From contig NZ_FOIJ01000005.1 in NCBI RefSeq assembly GCF_900111745.1, positions 186,001-250,000 of the forward strand: a stretch of 64,000 nt of DNA, in the 5' to 3' direction. The notes under the pieces were generated by a model that worked only from the letters and a program-made list of their open reading frames with translations, was not told the DNA's origin and made no database searches. The stretch is from Stigmatella erecta. Lineage in GTDB: Bacteria > Myxococcota > Myxococcia > Myxococcales > Myxococcaceae. A program made the position numbers and the translations under genes. Every line of letters starts with the position of its first letter. Within the stretch, counting starts at the first letter, position 1. Below, piece after piece: positions 26,533 through 35,788 of the stretch.

Positions 26533-27918
26533 ATGGAACGGATGTCGAGTGTGGATGCGGCGTGGCTCCGCATGGAGACGCCCACCAACCTGATGATGAT
26601 CACCGCGGTGCTCTGGTTCGACGCGCCGCTGGACCCCGCCCGGTTGCGGCAGGTGGTGCGCGAGCGGCTGGTGGAGCGCTTCCCGCGCTTCCGGCAGCGC
26701 GTGGCGGATGCCCGCGGCGAGTGGGCCTCGCTGCACTGGCAGGAGGACCCGGCGTTCGACCTGGAGGCGCACGTGGGGCACCGGGTGCTCGGCCCGCCCG
26801 GAGACCACGCCGCGCTGGAGGCGCTGGTGAGCCAGTGGATGAGCACGCCCCTGGAGCGCTCGCGTCCCCTGTGGCAGCTCCACGTGCTGGAGGGGTTTGG
26901 CCAGGGCAGCGCGCTGCTGGTGCGCATTCACCACGCGCTGGCGGATGGCATCTCCCTGGCGCGGGTGCTGCTCTCGCTCATGGACGAGGGCGCCGAGGAC
27001 CACTTCCTGCCGGAGGCCGAGCCCGCCCCGGGGGGGCCCGCTCCCGGGTGGATGAAGCTGCTGCGGGGCGCCCGCGCCGTGGTGATGGGCTCGCGCGCGG
27101 CGTTGAAGCGCGGCGCGGAGCTGATCTCCGAGCCCATCCAGGTGGGAGACCTGGTGCGCGCGGGCGCGCGCGGGGTGAGCGCCGTGGGCCGGCTGACGGT
27201 GATGACCTCCGAGCCGCCGACGGTGCTGCGTGGGGAGCTGGGCACGCAGAAGCGGGCCGCGTGGTCGGCGCCCATCTCCCTGGACGAGGTGAAGGCCGTC
27301 AGCCAGGCCACCGGGAGCACCGTGAATGATGTGTTGCTCACGGCGCTCACGGGCGCGCTGCGCCGCTACCTGGTGTCGCGGGGCGGGCCGGTGGAGGACC
27401 TGCGGGCCCTGGTGCCGGTGAACCTGCGGCCCATGGACGAGCCGCTTCCCCGGGAGCTGGGCAACCGCTTCGGGCTGGTGTTCCTGGAGTTGCCGGTGCG
27501 CCGGGAGGAGCCCCTGCGGCGGTTGCAGGAGCTCAAGCGGCGCATGGATGTGCTGAAGCGCTCGCCCGAGGCGGTGGTGACGTTCGGCGCGCTGAACGTG
27601 CTGGGCATGGCGCCCTCCGCGGTGGAGCGGCGGGCCATGGATGTGGTGACGCGCCGGGCCACGCTCGTCATGACGAACGTGCCGGGCCCCCGGCACCCGG
27701 TGTTCCTGGCGGGCACGCAGCTGGCGGGGTTGATGTTCTGGGTGCCGCAGGCGGGCCAGCTGGGCCTGGGGGTGAGCATCTTCAGCTACGCGGGGCAGGT
27801 GACGGTGGGGGTGTCCGTGGACGCGGCGCTCGTGCCCGATCCGCACCGGATGGTGGAGGCCTTCCACGAGGAGCTCCGGGCGCTGGCCCGCGAGGAAATG
27901 CCCCCGGCTGTCAGGTAG
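26533..27918 (+). CDS. Wax ester synthase/diacylglycerol acyltransferase (WS/DGAT)
   Basis: Membrane-associated bifunctional acyltransferase that joins acyl-CoA to fatty alcohol or diacylglycerol, producing storage lipid. The catalytic motif HHALADG is at residues 133-139, preceded by PLWQLHVLEG; the C-terminal half has NDVLLTALTGALRRYL, NLRPMDEP, ELGNRFGLVFLELPV and VTNVPGP-like MTNVPGPRHPVF, all typical of the family. Length 461 aa is normal. The ATG at 26533 follows GGCGGAACG. Lipid bodies are known to matter in myxobacterial development, so a storage role is plausible; the specific product cannot be read from sequence. Confidence 0.92.
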   Translation: MERMSSVDAAWLRMETPTNLMMITAVLWFDAPLDPARLRQVVRERLVERFPRFRQRVADARGEWASLHWQEDPAFDLEAHVGHRVLGPPGDHAALEALVSQWMSTPLERSRPLWQLHVLEGFGQGSALLVRIHHALADGISLARVLLSLMDEGAEDHFLPEAEPAPGGPAPGWMKLLRGARAVVMGSRAALKRGAELISEPIQVGDLVRAGARGVSAVGRLTVMTSEPPTVLRGELGTQKRAAWSAPISLDEVKAVSQATGSTVNDVLLTALTGALRRYLVSRGGPVEDLRALVPVNLRPMDEPLPRELGNRFGLVFLELPVRREEPLRRLQELKRRMDVLKRSPEAVVTFGALNVLGMAPSAVERRAMDVVTRRATLVMTNVPGPRHPVFLAGTQLAGLMFWVPQAGQLGLGVSIFSYAGQVTVGVSVDAALVPDPHRMVEAFHEELRALAREEMPPAVR

Positions 27919-28019
27919 GCCGGCGGGGGCCGTCCCAGGGGGAGATTCGCCCGGCCTCCGTTGCCGGGCGCGTGCGTTCCACTGCACACTCGGCCATCGC
28001 CCTCTTGGAGCCTGCCCTC

Positions 28020-31000
28020 ATGAAGATACCGTCCCGCGAAGCGTTCCTCTCGGAGCTGGAGCCCCTGGGGTACGGGGCCCGCGTGGCCCGGGCGGCGGCG
28101 CTGGGACGCGGGGGGCGGGAACAGCCCGGCCTGCGGCCGCTCATGGACACGCTCTTCGCCGGGGATGCGTACGAGGGCTCGCTGGCGATCGAGCTGGCCC
28201 AGGGCGCGGGGGCCGTGGACCTGGTCCTCCGAGGGCTGACCCATCCCTCCGGGCGCGTGCGCGGGCACGCGGCCTCCTCCGTGGGCCGCTTCGTTCCGGA
28301 CGACGGCGCCATCGAGGCCGTGTTGCCCCGGCTGGCGCCCGCCACGCGCCGCCTCGTCCTCAAGAGCGTGGCGAAGGCCCGGCGGGGCGCGCTCGCGGCC
28401 CGGCTGCTGCCCACCGTCTTCACCCGCCACGGGGCCGCGGAGGCCGCCCTGCTCCTGTCCGCGCTCGATGCGGCCGGGGTGGCCCGGTTTCTTCCGGCGC
28501 TGGAGCACGCCGTGCGCTCCTGGCGCACGCTGGTGCACCGCCATCCGGATGTGGTGCTGGCGTTCCTCCACGCGCGGTTTCTCCAGTCTCCCGAGCGCCA
28601 GCGCGCCTGGCTCTTCTCCCTCTATGAGAGCCCGTTGGCGGCGCTGACGCCCCTGCGGCCCGATGCCGTGCTCCGGCTGGTCCAGGAGTTCAGTCTTCCA
28701 GAGGTCCTGCCGGCCTTCTTCGTGCGGTACCTGCCGAGCCTCGTGCGGCGCCATCCGGGCCCGGTGCTCGCGCTTTTGCTGCGCCCGGCCTTCCGGGCGA
28801 ACCTGCACGCCCAGGGGCTGTCCAACGGCCTGTTGCGGCAGGTCAAGGTCTTCACCCTGGAGCAGCGGCTCTCCCTGGCCCAGGCCCTGGCGGAGGCGCC
28901 GTACCAGCTGGGCCGCTTCCTGGAGGCCTTTGCTCCCTCCGAGCGGGGCCCGCTCTTCACCGTGGCCTTCGTGGGCACCTCGCCCCGGGTGCTGCCCGGG
29001 GCGCTGCTCGCCGCGCTGCCCCACGCCGCGCGGGATGCCGAGGCGTCGCGCCAGCTGGAGCTGCGCGAGGTGCAGGAGGACCGGAATCAACAGCTCGCCC
29101 TGCAGGGCCTTCGCTCCATTGACCATGCGCGCGAGCCGCTCCAGAAGGCGGCCTTCGCCAGCAAGGCCGAGGATCGCGCCCGGGCGCTCGTGCTGCTCGT
29201 GTCCTGCACGGGGCTGTCCCGCCGGGGCATGACCGAGACGCTCGCGCACCTGTCCCGGCTGAAGAACGAGCAGGACCCCGTCCGCCTCGCGGTGATGAAC
29301 GCCCTGGTCCAGGTGCCCGTGTCCGTCTTCCAGCCCGGGCACCTGCCCGCCCTCGAGGCGCTGTTGACCTATGCCGTCGAGGCCCGGGACACCTCCATGG
29401 GGACGCAGGGGGCATTCCAGCAGCTGGCCTTCCGGTTCATCCAGGCCCATGCCACCGAGCCCGAGGGGCCGTTCTTCCGCTTCGCCCTGGCCACGCTGAA
29501 GCGGCTGGCGGGGCAGTCCGGCACGCTCGTCATCCCGTCCCTGGAGAAGAACCTTCCGCGAGGCGCCGAGCACCCCCTCTTCGCCGCCCTGTTGCCGATG
29601 ATCCGCGCCGCGGGCCAGCGCGAGGGGTATGATCTCATCCTCTCCCTGGCGAAGGCGCTGGGGCGGCGCGCGTGGGGCATGGACATGCTCCAGCAGATGC
29701 TGGAGCCCATCACCGAGGCCAAGCCCGACTGGCTCGCGCAGACCGCCCTCCAGCTCTGGCTGGCCCCGCCCCGCACCCGGGATGTGCGGGTCCGCAAGCT
29801 GCTGGACCGCGACGAGAGCGCCATCACGCTTCCTCTGGTCTTCGAGCACCTGCACCGGCGCAGGCAGGAGTGGTTGGACCCCTACCTTCAAGGCCGGGCG
29901 TTCCGGGGCCGCTTCACCACGGGCAAGACGGGCTGGGTGCCTTCGGTCCAGCGCGGGTTCCACCGCTGGCTGCCGCGCCAGCAGCGCACCTTCCGGGACG
30001 TGCTGTTGCGCATCGCCCAGGACACCAGCCGCAGCGCCTGGGAGCGCGCGGGCGTGCTGCGGGTCCTTCCCGCCCTGCACGTGGTGGACGTGGAGACCTT
30101 GAGGCCCTTCCTCCAATCCTCAGAGGTGCCCATCCGGGAGGCCGCGCTCGGCGCGCTGGTGTGGCTGGACCGTCCGGAGCCCGCCCTGCCGCTGCTCCTG
30201 GAGTCCCTGGACGGGGACCAGGCCCGGGTGGCCATGTATGCGATTCCCCGGGTGGGGAAGTTCGTCTCCCCCGAGACGCTGTCCGCGGCGCTCGGCGCGC
30301 TACTGTCGCGCGAGCGGCTCAAGGTCACGGTCGCCAAGGAGGCCCTGCGGCTGCTGGGCACCTTCCGCTCGCCCCAGAGCATGGCCCTGCTGCGCCAGCA
30401 GTGGCGCAGGCCCGAGCTGCACCGGGATGTGCGCATCGCCGTGGGGCATGCCGCGCGCCAGCTGCTCGATGATCCGGAGGCCTGGACGCTGCTGGAGGAG
30501 ATGGCCCAAAGCCCTGACACCGCCGTGGCCACGAGCTTGATCGAACAGGGCCCGGCGGCGATTCCCGTCACGCTCCGGCCGCGCTACGCGGCGCTCGTGC
30601 TGCACGTCTCCCGCCATCCGGACCTCGCCGTGCGCCGCCAGGCGTTCACGGCGCTCCCGGCCTGGTCCGTGGGGATGGAGGCGCCGGTGGCGAAGGAGGC
30701 CTCGGGCCGGGTGCTCGACCTGGCCTCGGGGGCGGAGTGGCGCGAGGCCACCCAGGCGCTGGTGGAGGCCACCCGGGAGGGCACGGCCTTCGAGCACGTG
30801 GTGGCCTGTGCCGCCAAGCTCGCCTCCGCCCCGGCGGCCGAGGACGCCACGCCGGAGCGCGATGTGCCCGCGCTCCAGCGGCTGAAGGGGCTCGTTCAGG
30901 GGTTGCTCGAGCTGCCCCGGCCGGTGCGCCTGCGGTTGAGGGCCGAGCTGGAGAGCGTGGCCCAGGTCCTGTCCCAGGATGCCGCGCTGTGGCCCCTGCG

Positions 31001-31352
31001 TGCGTCGATCCGGCTGGCCAGCCTGGAGTGGAACGACGCCTCCCGTACCGCGGAGGTGCTGCTCGCGCTGGGAGAGGAGATCCGCGCGGAGCCCCTGTTC
31101 GCCCCCGACTTCGCCTTCGTGGTCTCGGCGGCGGTGAACAACCCCCAGGCCGAGTGGACGCCCGAGCTGCTGCTGGACACCGTGGACCGGCTGGGCAACG
31201 CGCTTCCGCTGGTCTCGCTGGAACTCATCTCCGCCGCGGGCCAGCGGCTCCACTGGCGGGAAGACGCGGCCCTGCGCCTGCGTGCCTTGCGGCGGCATCC
31301 CTCGGCCGCCATCCGCGCGGCCGCGCGGTCCGTCGTCACCGCGAACGAGTAG
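28020..31352 (+). CDS. HEAT-like alpha-solenoid protein, 1110 aa
   Basis: Long helical-repeat protein with no signal peptide or membrane helix. Successive helix pairs such as LVLRGLTHPSGRVRGHAASS, FLQSSEVPIREAALGALVWL, LESLDGDQARVAMYAIPRVG, LRLLGTFRSPQSMALLRQQW and LALRALRRHPSAAIRAAARS (last near the C-terminus) show the HEAT/armadillo pattern with conserved Pro-Asp turns and Arg. Such solenoids act as protein-interaction scaffolds. The ATG at 28020 has GGAG about 9 nt upstream; the frame is open from 27972. It follows the WS/DGAT gene and runs convergently into the sigma-54 activator gene, 6 bp apart. No enzymatic domain is visible. Confidence 0.85.
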   Translation: MKIPSREAFLSELEPLGYGARVARAAALGRGGREQPGLRPLMDTLFAGDAYEGSLAIELAQGAGAVDLVLRGLTHPSGRVRGHAASSVGRFVPDDGAIEAVLPRLAPATRRLVLKSVAKARRGALAARLLPTVFTRHGAAEAALLLSALDAAGVARFLPALEHAVRSWRTLVHRHPDVVLAFLHARFLQSPERQRAWLFSLYESPLAALTPLRPDAVLRLVQEFSLPEVLPAFFVRYLPSLVRRHPGPVLALLLRPAFRANLHAQGLSNGLLRQVKVFTLEQRLSLAQALAEAPYQLGRFLEAFAPSERGPLFTVAFVGTSPRVLPGALLAALPHAARDAEASRQLELREVQEDRNQQLALQGLRSIDHAREPLQKAAFASKAEDRARALVLLVSCTGLSRRGMTETLAHLSRLKNEQDPVRLAVMNALVQVPVSVFQPGHLPALEALLTYAVEARDTSMGTQGAFQQLAFRFIQAHATEPEGPFFRFALATLKRLAGQSGTLVIPSLEKNLPRGAEHPLFAALLPMIRAAGQREGYDLILSLAKALGRRAWGMDMLQQMLEPITEAKPDWLAQTALQLWLAPPRTRDVRVRKLLDRDESAITLPLVFEHLHRRRQEWLDPYLQGRAFRGRFTTGKTGWVPSVQRGFHRWLPRQQRTFRDVLLRIAQDTSRSAWERAGVLRVLPALHVVDVETLRPFLQSSEVPIREAALGALVWLDRPEPALPLLLESLDGDQARVAMYAIPRVGKFVSPETLSAALGALLSRERLKVTVAKEALRLLGTFRSPQSMALLRQQWRRPELHRDVRIAVGHAARQLLDDPEAWTLLEEMAQSPDTAVATSLIEQGPAAIPVTLRPRYAALVLHVSRHPDLAVRRQAFTALPAWSVGMEAPVAKEASGRVLDLASGAEWREATQALVEATREGTAFEHVVACAAKLASAPAAEDATPERDVPALQRLKGLVQGLLELPRPVRLRLRAELESVAQVLSQDAALWPLRASIRLASLEWNDASRTAEVLLALGEEIRAEPLFAPDFAFVVSAAVNNPQAEWTPELLLDTVDRLGNALPLVSLELISAAGQRLHWREDAALRLRALRRHPSAAIRAAARSVVTANE

Positions 31353-31358
31353 GGGCCC

Positions 31359-32741
31359 TCAGCGCAGGCCGTGCTCCTCGAGCTTGTTGTAGAGGGTGCG
31401 GCGGCTGACGCCGAGCAGGCGCGCGGCGAGCGTCCGGTTGTCGCCCGCCCGGTGGAGGGCATCCAGCAGCGCCTGCCGCTCGGCCTCCCGGCGCTGCGTG
31501 TCCAGCGTGCCGGGCTCGCCGCTGGGGGACGCGGTGGGCGCGGGCGGTGGACTCACCGGGGCCGGGGTGGGCATCAGCCCGGTCTGGCGTGCCAGCTCGC
31601 GCGCCACGTCCGCCGCCGTGAGGAGCGGCCCATCCGAGAGCACCACCAGCCGCTCCATGAAGTTCTGAAGCTGCCGCACGTTGCCCGGCCAGGGCTGGGC
31701 CTGGAGGGCCTGGAGCGCGTCCGGCGCCAGCGTGAAGGGCGGCGGTGCGTTGGCCTTCGCGTGCACTTCCAGGAAGTGCCGCGCCAGCGGTTCGAGATCT
31801 TCGGGGCGTGCCCGGAGCGGGGGCAGGCCCACCGGCACGACGTTGAGGCGGTAGAAGAGGTCCTCCCGGAACTCGCCCCGCTTCACCATCTCCTCCAGGG
31901 GGCGGTGGGTGGCCGCCACGAAGCGCACGTCCACCTTCAGCGTCTGCGTGCCCCCCAGCCGTTCGAACTCGCGCTCCTGGAGCAGCCGCAAGAGCTTCAC
32001 CTGCACCGTGAGGGAGATGTCGCCAATCTCGTCCAGGAAGAGGGTGCCGCCCTGGGCCAGCTCCACCCGCCCGGGCTTGCGCGCCGCCGCGCCGGTGAAG
32101 GCGCCCTTCTCGTAGCCGAACAGCTCGCTCTCCAGGAGCGTCTCCGGCAGGGCCGCGCAGTGCAGCTTCACGAAGGGGCCGCCCCGGCGGGGGCTCGCCT
32201 CGTGCAGCGCCCGGGCCGCCAGCTCCTTGCCCGTGCCGGACTCGCCCCGGAGCAGCACCGTCGCGGTGCCCGCCGCCGCGCGCGTCAGCAGCGCCTCCAC
32301 CTCGGCCATCGCGGCGCTCCGGCCCACGAAGGCCCCGGTCCTCAGGACGGGCAGCGGCTCGCCCTGCGCCCGCAGCAGGGTCTTGCGCAGGGTGAAGAGG
32401 ATCTCCTGCCGGTCGAACGGCTTGAGGATGAAGTCCGCCGCGCCCGCGCGCATGGCCTCCACCGCCATGGGCACCGTGCCGTGGGCCGTCATCAGCACGA
32501 CGGGAACTTCCGGGCACAGGCGCGTCACCTCGGTGAGCAGCTCCAGGCCGCTCATGCCGGGCATCCGCACGTCGCTCACCACCACGTCGATGGGCAGCCG
32601 CCGCAGCAGGGTGAGCGCCTCCTCGCCGCTGCCGGCGGTGTGGACCGTGAGCCCCGCTTGCGCCAGCAGCGCCCCGAGCACCTTGGCCACGGCCCGGTCG
32701 TCATCCACCAGCAACACGTTTCCCTTCAGCGGCTCGCTCAC
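31359..32741 (-). CDS. Sigma-54-dependent response regulator (NtrC family)
   Basis: 460 aa: receiver domain with acidic pair DDD near residue 13-15, phospho-acceptor Asp57 in VVVSDVRMPGMSG and Lys107 in FILKPFD; AAA+ domain with Walker A GESGTGKE (166-173), sigma-54 contact GAFTGA (213-218) and Walker B GGTLFLDEIGD; a Pro-rich linker; and a Fis-type helix-turn-helix at the C-terminus (NRTLAARLLGVSRRTLYNKL). It would activate sigma-54 promoters when phosphorylated by the kinase encoded just upstream. The start is a GTG whose G overlaps the kinase TGA stop (4-nt GTGA overlap), so the pair is translationally coupled. Targets are unknown; none of the adjacent genes shows an obvious -24/-12 promoter to my reading. 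Confidence 0.96.
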   Translation of the reverse strand: MSEPLKGNVLLVDDDRAVAKVLGALLAQAGLTVHTAGSGEEALTLLRRLPIDVVVSDVRMPGMSGLELLTEVTRLCPEVPVVLMTAHGTVPMAVEAMRAGAADFILKPFDRQEILFTLRKTLLRAQGEPLPVLRTGAFVGRSAAMAEVEALLTRAAAGTATVLLRGESGTGKELAARALHEASPRRGGPFVKLHCAALPETLLESELFGYEKGAFTGAAARKPGRVELAQGGTLFLDEIGDISLTVQVKLLRLLQEREFERLGGTQTLKVDVRFVAATHRPLEEMVKRGEFREDLFYRLNVVPVGLPPLRARPEDLEPLARHFLEVHAKANAPPPFTLAPDALQALQAQPWPGNVRQLQNFMERLVVLSDGPLLTAADVARELARQTGLMPTPAPVSPPPAPTASPSGEPGTLDTQRREAERQALLDALHRAGDNRTLAARLLGVSRRTLYNKLEEHGLR

Positions 32742-34264
32742 GGGGCTCTGGCTCCTGGGGACTCCTGCCGCGTGGGCAGGCGCAGGAGGATGATGGTACC
32801 GTGTCCCTCCCGGCTCGTCAGGGACACCTCGCCGCCGTGGGCCTCCACCACCCGGCGCACGAAGGCCAGGCCCAGCCCGCTGCCCGACGCTTTCGTGGTG
32901 TAGAACTCATCGAAGGCCCGCTCGCGCGTGCGCGCGTCCATGCCCTCGCCCGTGTCCTCCACGCACAGCACCACGTTGTGGCCCTCCGGTCCCTCCCGGC
33001 GCGTGCGCACCGTGAGGGTGCCCCCCTGGGGCATGGCCTCGTAGGCATTGCGCACCAGGTTCTCCAGCGCGTTGGCCAGCAAGTCATGGTCCCCCTCGCA
33101 CGGGGGCAAGTCCCGCGCCAGGGCGCGCTCCAGCGTCACGTGGGGGAAGCCCGCGAAGGCCTGGAGCCCCAGCACGTCCTCCACCAGCCGGTTCACGTCC
33201 AGCGGGTGCGTCAGCGGCTCCACCCGGCCCAGCCGCTGGTAGGTGGTCACCACCCGGTCCAGCCGCTCCACCTGCTCCAGCAGCAGGTCCAGGAACTCCC
33301 CCTTGTCCTGCCACGAGTGGCCCTGCGCGTGCTCCTCCTGGAGGAACTGCGCGGCCCCCTTGAGCGCGGCGATGGGGTTCTTCAGGTCGTGCGCCATCTG
33401 CGCCGAGAAGCGGCCCAGGGTGGCGAGCTGCTCCAGGCGCTCGCGCTGGAGCACCCACGTGCTCACCGCCCGGCGCGTGGCGGCCAGGAGCGCCAGGGTG
33501 ATGGCGGTGGTGGCCGCGATGAGCGCCCCCTGCTCGGCGGCGAAGAGGCGGAAGACGACGAGGTAGGCGAGCACTCCCAAGACGGCGAGGGCCGCCGCGT
33601 ACAGGGCCGCGCTCAGGGACATGTCCCGGCCAAAGAGGTGGAAGCGCAGGGCCACGGTGGCCATCACCGGCAGGCCGAGCAGGGTGCCCAGCGTCCCCAG
33701 CCGGGGCACGCTCAGCCCCAGCTCCGCCATCAGGTCCGTGCCGGGCAGGGCCACCAGCAGCACCAGGCCCAGCAGCAGGAGGCCCGTGCGCAGGCGCTCC
33801 TCCAGCCGCACCGAGCGCCGCAGGTGCAGCAGCAGCAGCCCCCACCCGGCGGCCAGCAACAGGGCCACGAGCGCCAGCGCCAGGTGGGCGAAGGCGGGCG
33901 AGGTGGCGCGCGAGGCGACCCAGGAGGAGCCCAGCGCCGAGAAGGCCAGGAGGGCCAGGGCGCAGTAGACGATGTACGCGGCGATGAGCCCGCCCGAGAG
34001 CCGGCGGCGCAGCCCGGTGAACGACAGGATGAAGTGCGCCGCGCAGGGAGCGGCCAGCACGGTGGCCCCGAGGTTGACGAGCCGCCACCCGGCCTCGCCG
34101 GAGACGGCGAAGGCGAAGTTGGCGAAGTTCCACATGGACAGGGCGATGGACAGCAGCGACAGCGGCAGGGCCAGCGGGCTGCGGCCCACCCGGGCCAGCG
34201 CCAGCCCCGCCAGGGCGAGCTGCCCCGCGCAGGCCCCCAGGCTCAGCCAGGCCCATCCGCTCAT
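32738..34264 (-). CDS. Membrane sensor histidine kinase
   Basis: 508 aa. The first 265 residues hold about eight membrane segments (for example LALPLSLLSIALSMWNFANF, TGLLLLGLVLLVALPGTD, LYAAALAVLGVLAYLVVF), a 7TM-type sensor region followed directly by a dimerisation helix with phospho-acceptor His292 in SAQMAHDLKNPIAALKG. The ATPase domain shows the N box (ALENLVRNAYEAM), G1 (CVEDTGEGMD) and G2 (GSGLGLAFVRRVVEAHGG). It partners with the downstream NtrC-type regulator (4-nt overlap). GGGAG lies 9 nt before the ATG at 34264. The signal sensed is unknown; an integral-membrane stimulus such as a lipid or quinone is possible because no large periplasmic domain is present. Confidence 0.95.
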   Translation of the reverse strand: MSGWAWLSLGACAGQLALAGLALARVGRSPLALPLSLLSIALSMWNFANFAFAVSGEAGWRLVNLGATVLAAPCAAHFILSFTGLRRRLSGGLIAAYIVYCALALLAFSALGSSWVASRATSPAFAHLALALVALLLAAGWGLLLLHLRRSVRLEERLRTGLLLLGLVLLVALPGTDLMAELGLSVPRLGTLGTLLGLPVMATVALRFHLFGRDMSLSAALYAAALAVLGVLAYLVVFRLFAAEQGALIAATTAITLALLAATRRAVSTWVLQRERLEQLATLGRFSAQMAHDLKNPIAALKGAAQFLQEEHAQGHSWQDKGEFLDLLLEQVERLDRVVTTYQRLGRVEPLTHPLDVNRLVEDVLGLQAFAGFPHVTLERALARDLPPCEGDHDLLANALENLVRNAYEAMPQGGTLTVRTRREGPEGHNVVLCVEDTGEGMDARTRERAFDEFYTTKASGSGLGLAFVRRVVEAHGGEVSLTSREGHGTIILLRLPTRQESPGARAP

Positions 34265-34582
34265 GGCCCGTGCTCCCGGCGAGAGGCTGGTGCGCTTCGG
34301 GGGGAAGGGGGCGGTGACATGGCTTGGCGCTCAAGCGGTCCAGGGGGTGCGGCGTGCCCCTATATACCGCTTGGGGGCCTGCCCTCGCTGCCGCACCCAC
34401 CGCGTGGGGCACGAGGGACATCCGTTGGATGGTGCACGTCCCTTTCAATCGCTGCTGAACAGCCGCTGAGCCGCTGGGCCGCTGGTGCCATGCCGCGCGG
34501 GGCCATACCTCTGGTGTCGCACGTTCTTGCGTCGCCGCCCGCTTGGCAGCCCTGTCACGCCCAGCTTCGAGAAGGATGGACC
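34265..34582. other. Divergent promoter region with nested hairpin
   Basis: 318 bp between the kinase operon (minus) and the MFS gene (plus). At 34333-34374 CAAGCGGT pairs with ACCGCTTG, and inside it AGGGG pairs with CCCCT; the hairpin contains TATATA. No other feature is supported. Confidence 0.5.
34333..34374. promoter_or_regulatory. Nested inverted repeat in the kinase/MFS intergenic region
   Basis: Outer arms CAAGCGGT (34333-34340) and ACCGCTTG (34367-34374), inner arms AGGGG (34343-34347) and CCCCT (34358-34362), with TATATA beside the inner arm. It could be an operator, an attenuator or a terminator. No regulator can be named. Confidence 0.35.
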
Positions 34583-35776
34583 ATGTCTGTGACTTCCTCG
34601 CCGCCGGAGGCCGCGTCCCGTGGCCCGGTGGCGCTGTTGCCGCTCATCGGGGTGGTCTTCACCGCCTACCTCGTCATCGGCCTGGCGATGCCGGTGCTCC
34701 CGCTGCATGTGCATGAAGGCCTGCACCTGAGCACCTTCATGGTGGGCCTCGTCGCCGGGATCCAATTCGCCGCGGCGCTCCTCTCGCGGCTGTTCGCGGG
34801 CCACCACGCGGACCGCCGGGGGGCCAAGCACACCGTCGTCACGGGCCTGCTGTGCGCCGGGGGGGCCGGACTGATCCACCTGCTCTCGCTCCACTTCGTC
34901 CATGAGCCGCGGCTCTCCGTTCTGATTCTCCTGCTGGGCCGGGCCCTGCTGGGCGTATCGGAGAGCTTCATCGTCACGGGCGCGCTCAGCTGGGGGCTCG
35001 CCATCCTCGGGCCGCAGCACACGGGCAAGGTCATGGCCTGGATCGGCACGGCGCTCTACGCGGCGTTCGCGGCCGGTGCACCGGCGGGCACGGCCCTCTA
35101 TGCGCGCCAGGGGTTCCTGGCCATCGCGCTCGCGACGCTGGTGATTCCCCTGGCCACCCTGGCCCTGGTTTTGCCGCTCAGGGCCGTTCAGCCCGTCCCC
35201 GCCCGCGCCCGCACGTCGTTCACGGAGGTGGCCGGCATCGTCTGGGGGCCGGGCCTGGGCCTCGCGCTGAGCGGCGTGGGCTTCGGCGCCATCACCACCT
35301 TCATCGCCCTGCTCTTCGCGGAGCGGGGGTGGAGCCCCGCATGGCTCGCGCTGACCGTCCTGTGTGCCGCCTTCATGGCCGGGCGCCTGCTCTTCGGCCA
35401 CCTGCCGGACCGGCTCGGCGGGGCCCGTGTCGCGCTGGTGTGCGTGCTCATCGAGGCGGTGGGCCAGGCGCTCATCTGGCTCGCGGACTCGTCCGCGCTG
35501 GTGCTGGCCGGTGTCACCCTCACCGGGCTCGGCTACTCGCTCGTCTTCCCGGGCTTTGGCGTGGAAGCCCTGCGCCACGCCCCGCCGCAGAGCCGCGGCC
35601 TCGCCATGGGGGCGTACACCGCGTTCCTCGACCTCTCGCTCGGCCTCTCCAGCCCCGTGCTGGGCCTGGTGGCGAGCCGGGCCGGCCTGGGCGCGGTGTT
35701 CTTCGCCAGCACGGTGACCGTGCTCTGTGCCGCGGCCGTCGCGCTCGGGCGCGTGCGCGCGCCCGCCACCACCTGA
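34583..35776 (+). CDS. MFS transporter (YhhS/arabinose-efflux-like), 12 TM
   Basis: 397-aa inner-membrane secondary transporter. Twelve hydrophobic segments are visible, starting LLPLIGVVFTAYLVIGLAMP. Between TM2 and TM3 lies GHHADRRGAKHTV, the MFS motif A (GxxxDRxG-like), and in the second half GHLPDRLGGARVALV repeats it after the usual long central loop (RAVQPVPARARTSFTEV). The segments GLGYSLVFPGFGVEALRHAP and GAYTAFLDLSLGLSSPVLGL match the YfcJ/YhhS group, usually annotated as sugar or drug efflux; substrate unknown. AAGGA lies 7 nt before the ATG at 34583. The very long upstream extension of the same frame is antisense to the kinase and not coding. Confidence 0.92.
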   Translation: MSVTSSPPEAASRGPVALLPLIGVVFTAYLVIGLAMPVLPLHVHEGLHLSTFMVGLVAGIQFAAALLSRLFAGHHADRRGAKHTVVTGLLCAGGAGLIHLLSLHFVHEPRLSVLILLLGRALLGVSESFIVTGALSWGLAILGPQHTGKVMAWIGTALYAAFAAGAPAGTALYARQGFLAIALATLVIPLATLALVLPLRAVQPVPARARTSFTEVAGIVWGPGLGLALSGVGFGAITTFIALLFAERGWSPAWLALTVLCAAFMAGRLLFGHLPDRLGGARVALVCVLIEAVGQALIWLADSSALVLAGVTLTGLGYSLVFPGFGVEALRHAPPQSRGLAMGAYTAFLDLSLGLSSPVLGLVASRAGLGAVFFASTVTVLCAAAVALGRVRAPATT

Positions 35777-35788
35777 GGCGGCCCTCCT

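Noticed and set aside
27786-30116. 776-codon minus-strand frame opposite the HEAT gene
   Set aside because: Shadow composition (Gln/Gly/Arg/Pro), no motifs.
32801-34582. 594-codon upstream extension of the MFS frame
   Set aside because: Gln/Arg/Gly-rich antisense of the kinase gene; ribosome site and TM1 fix the start at 34583.
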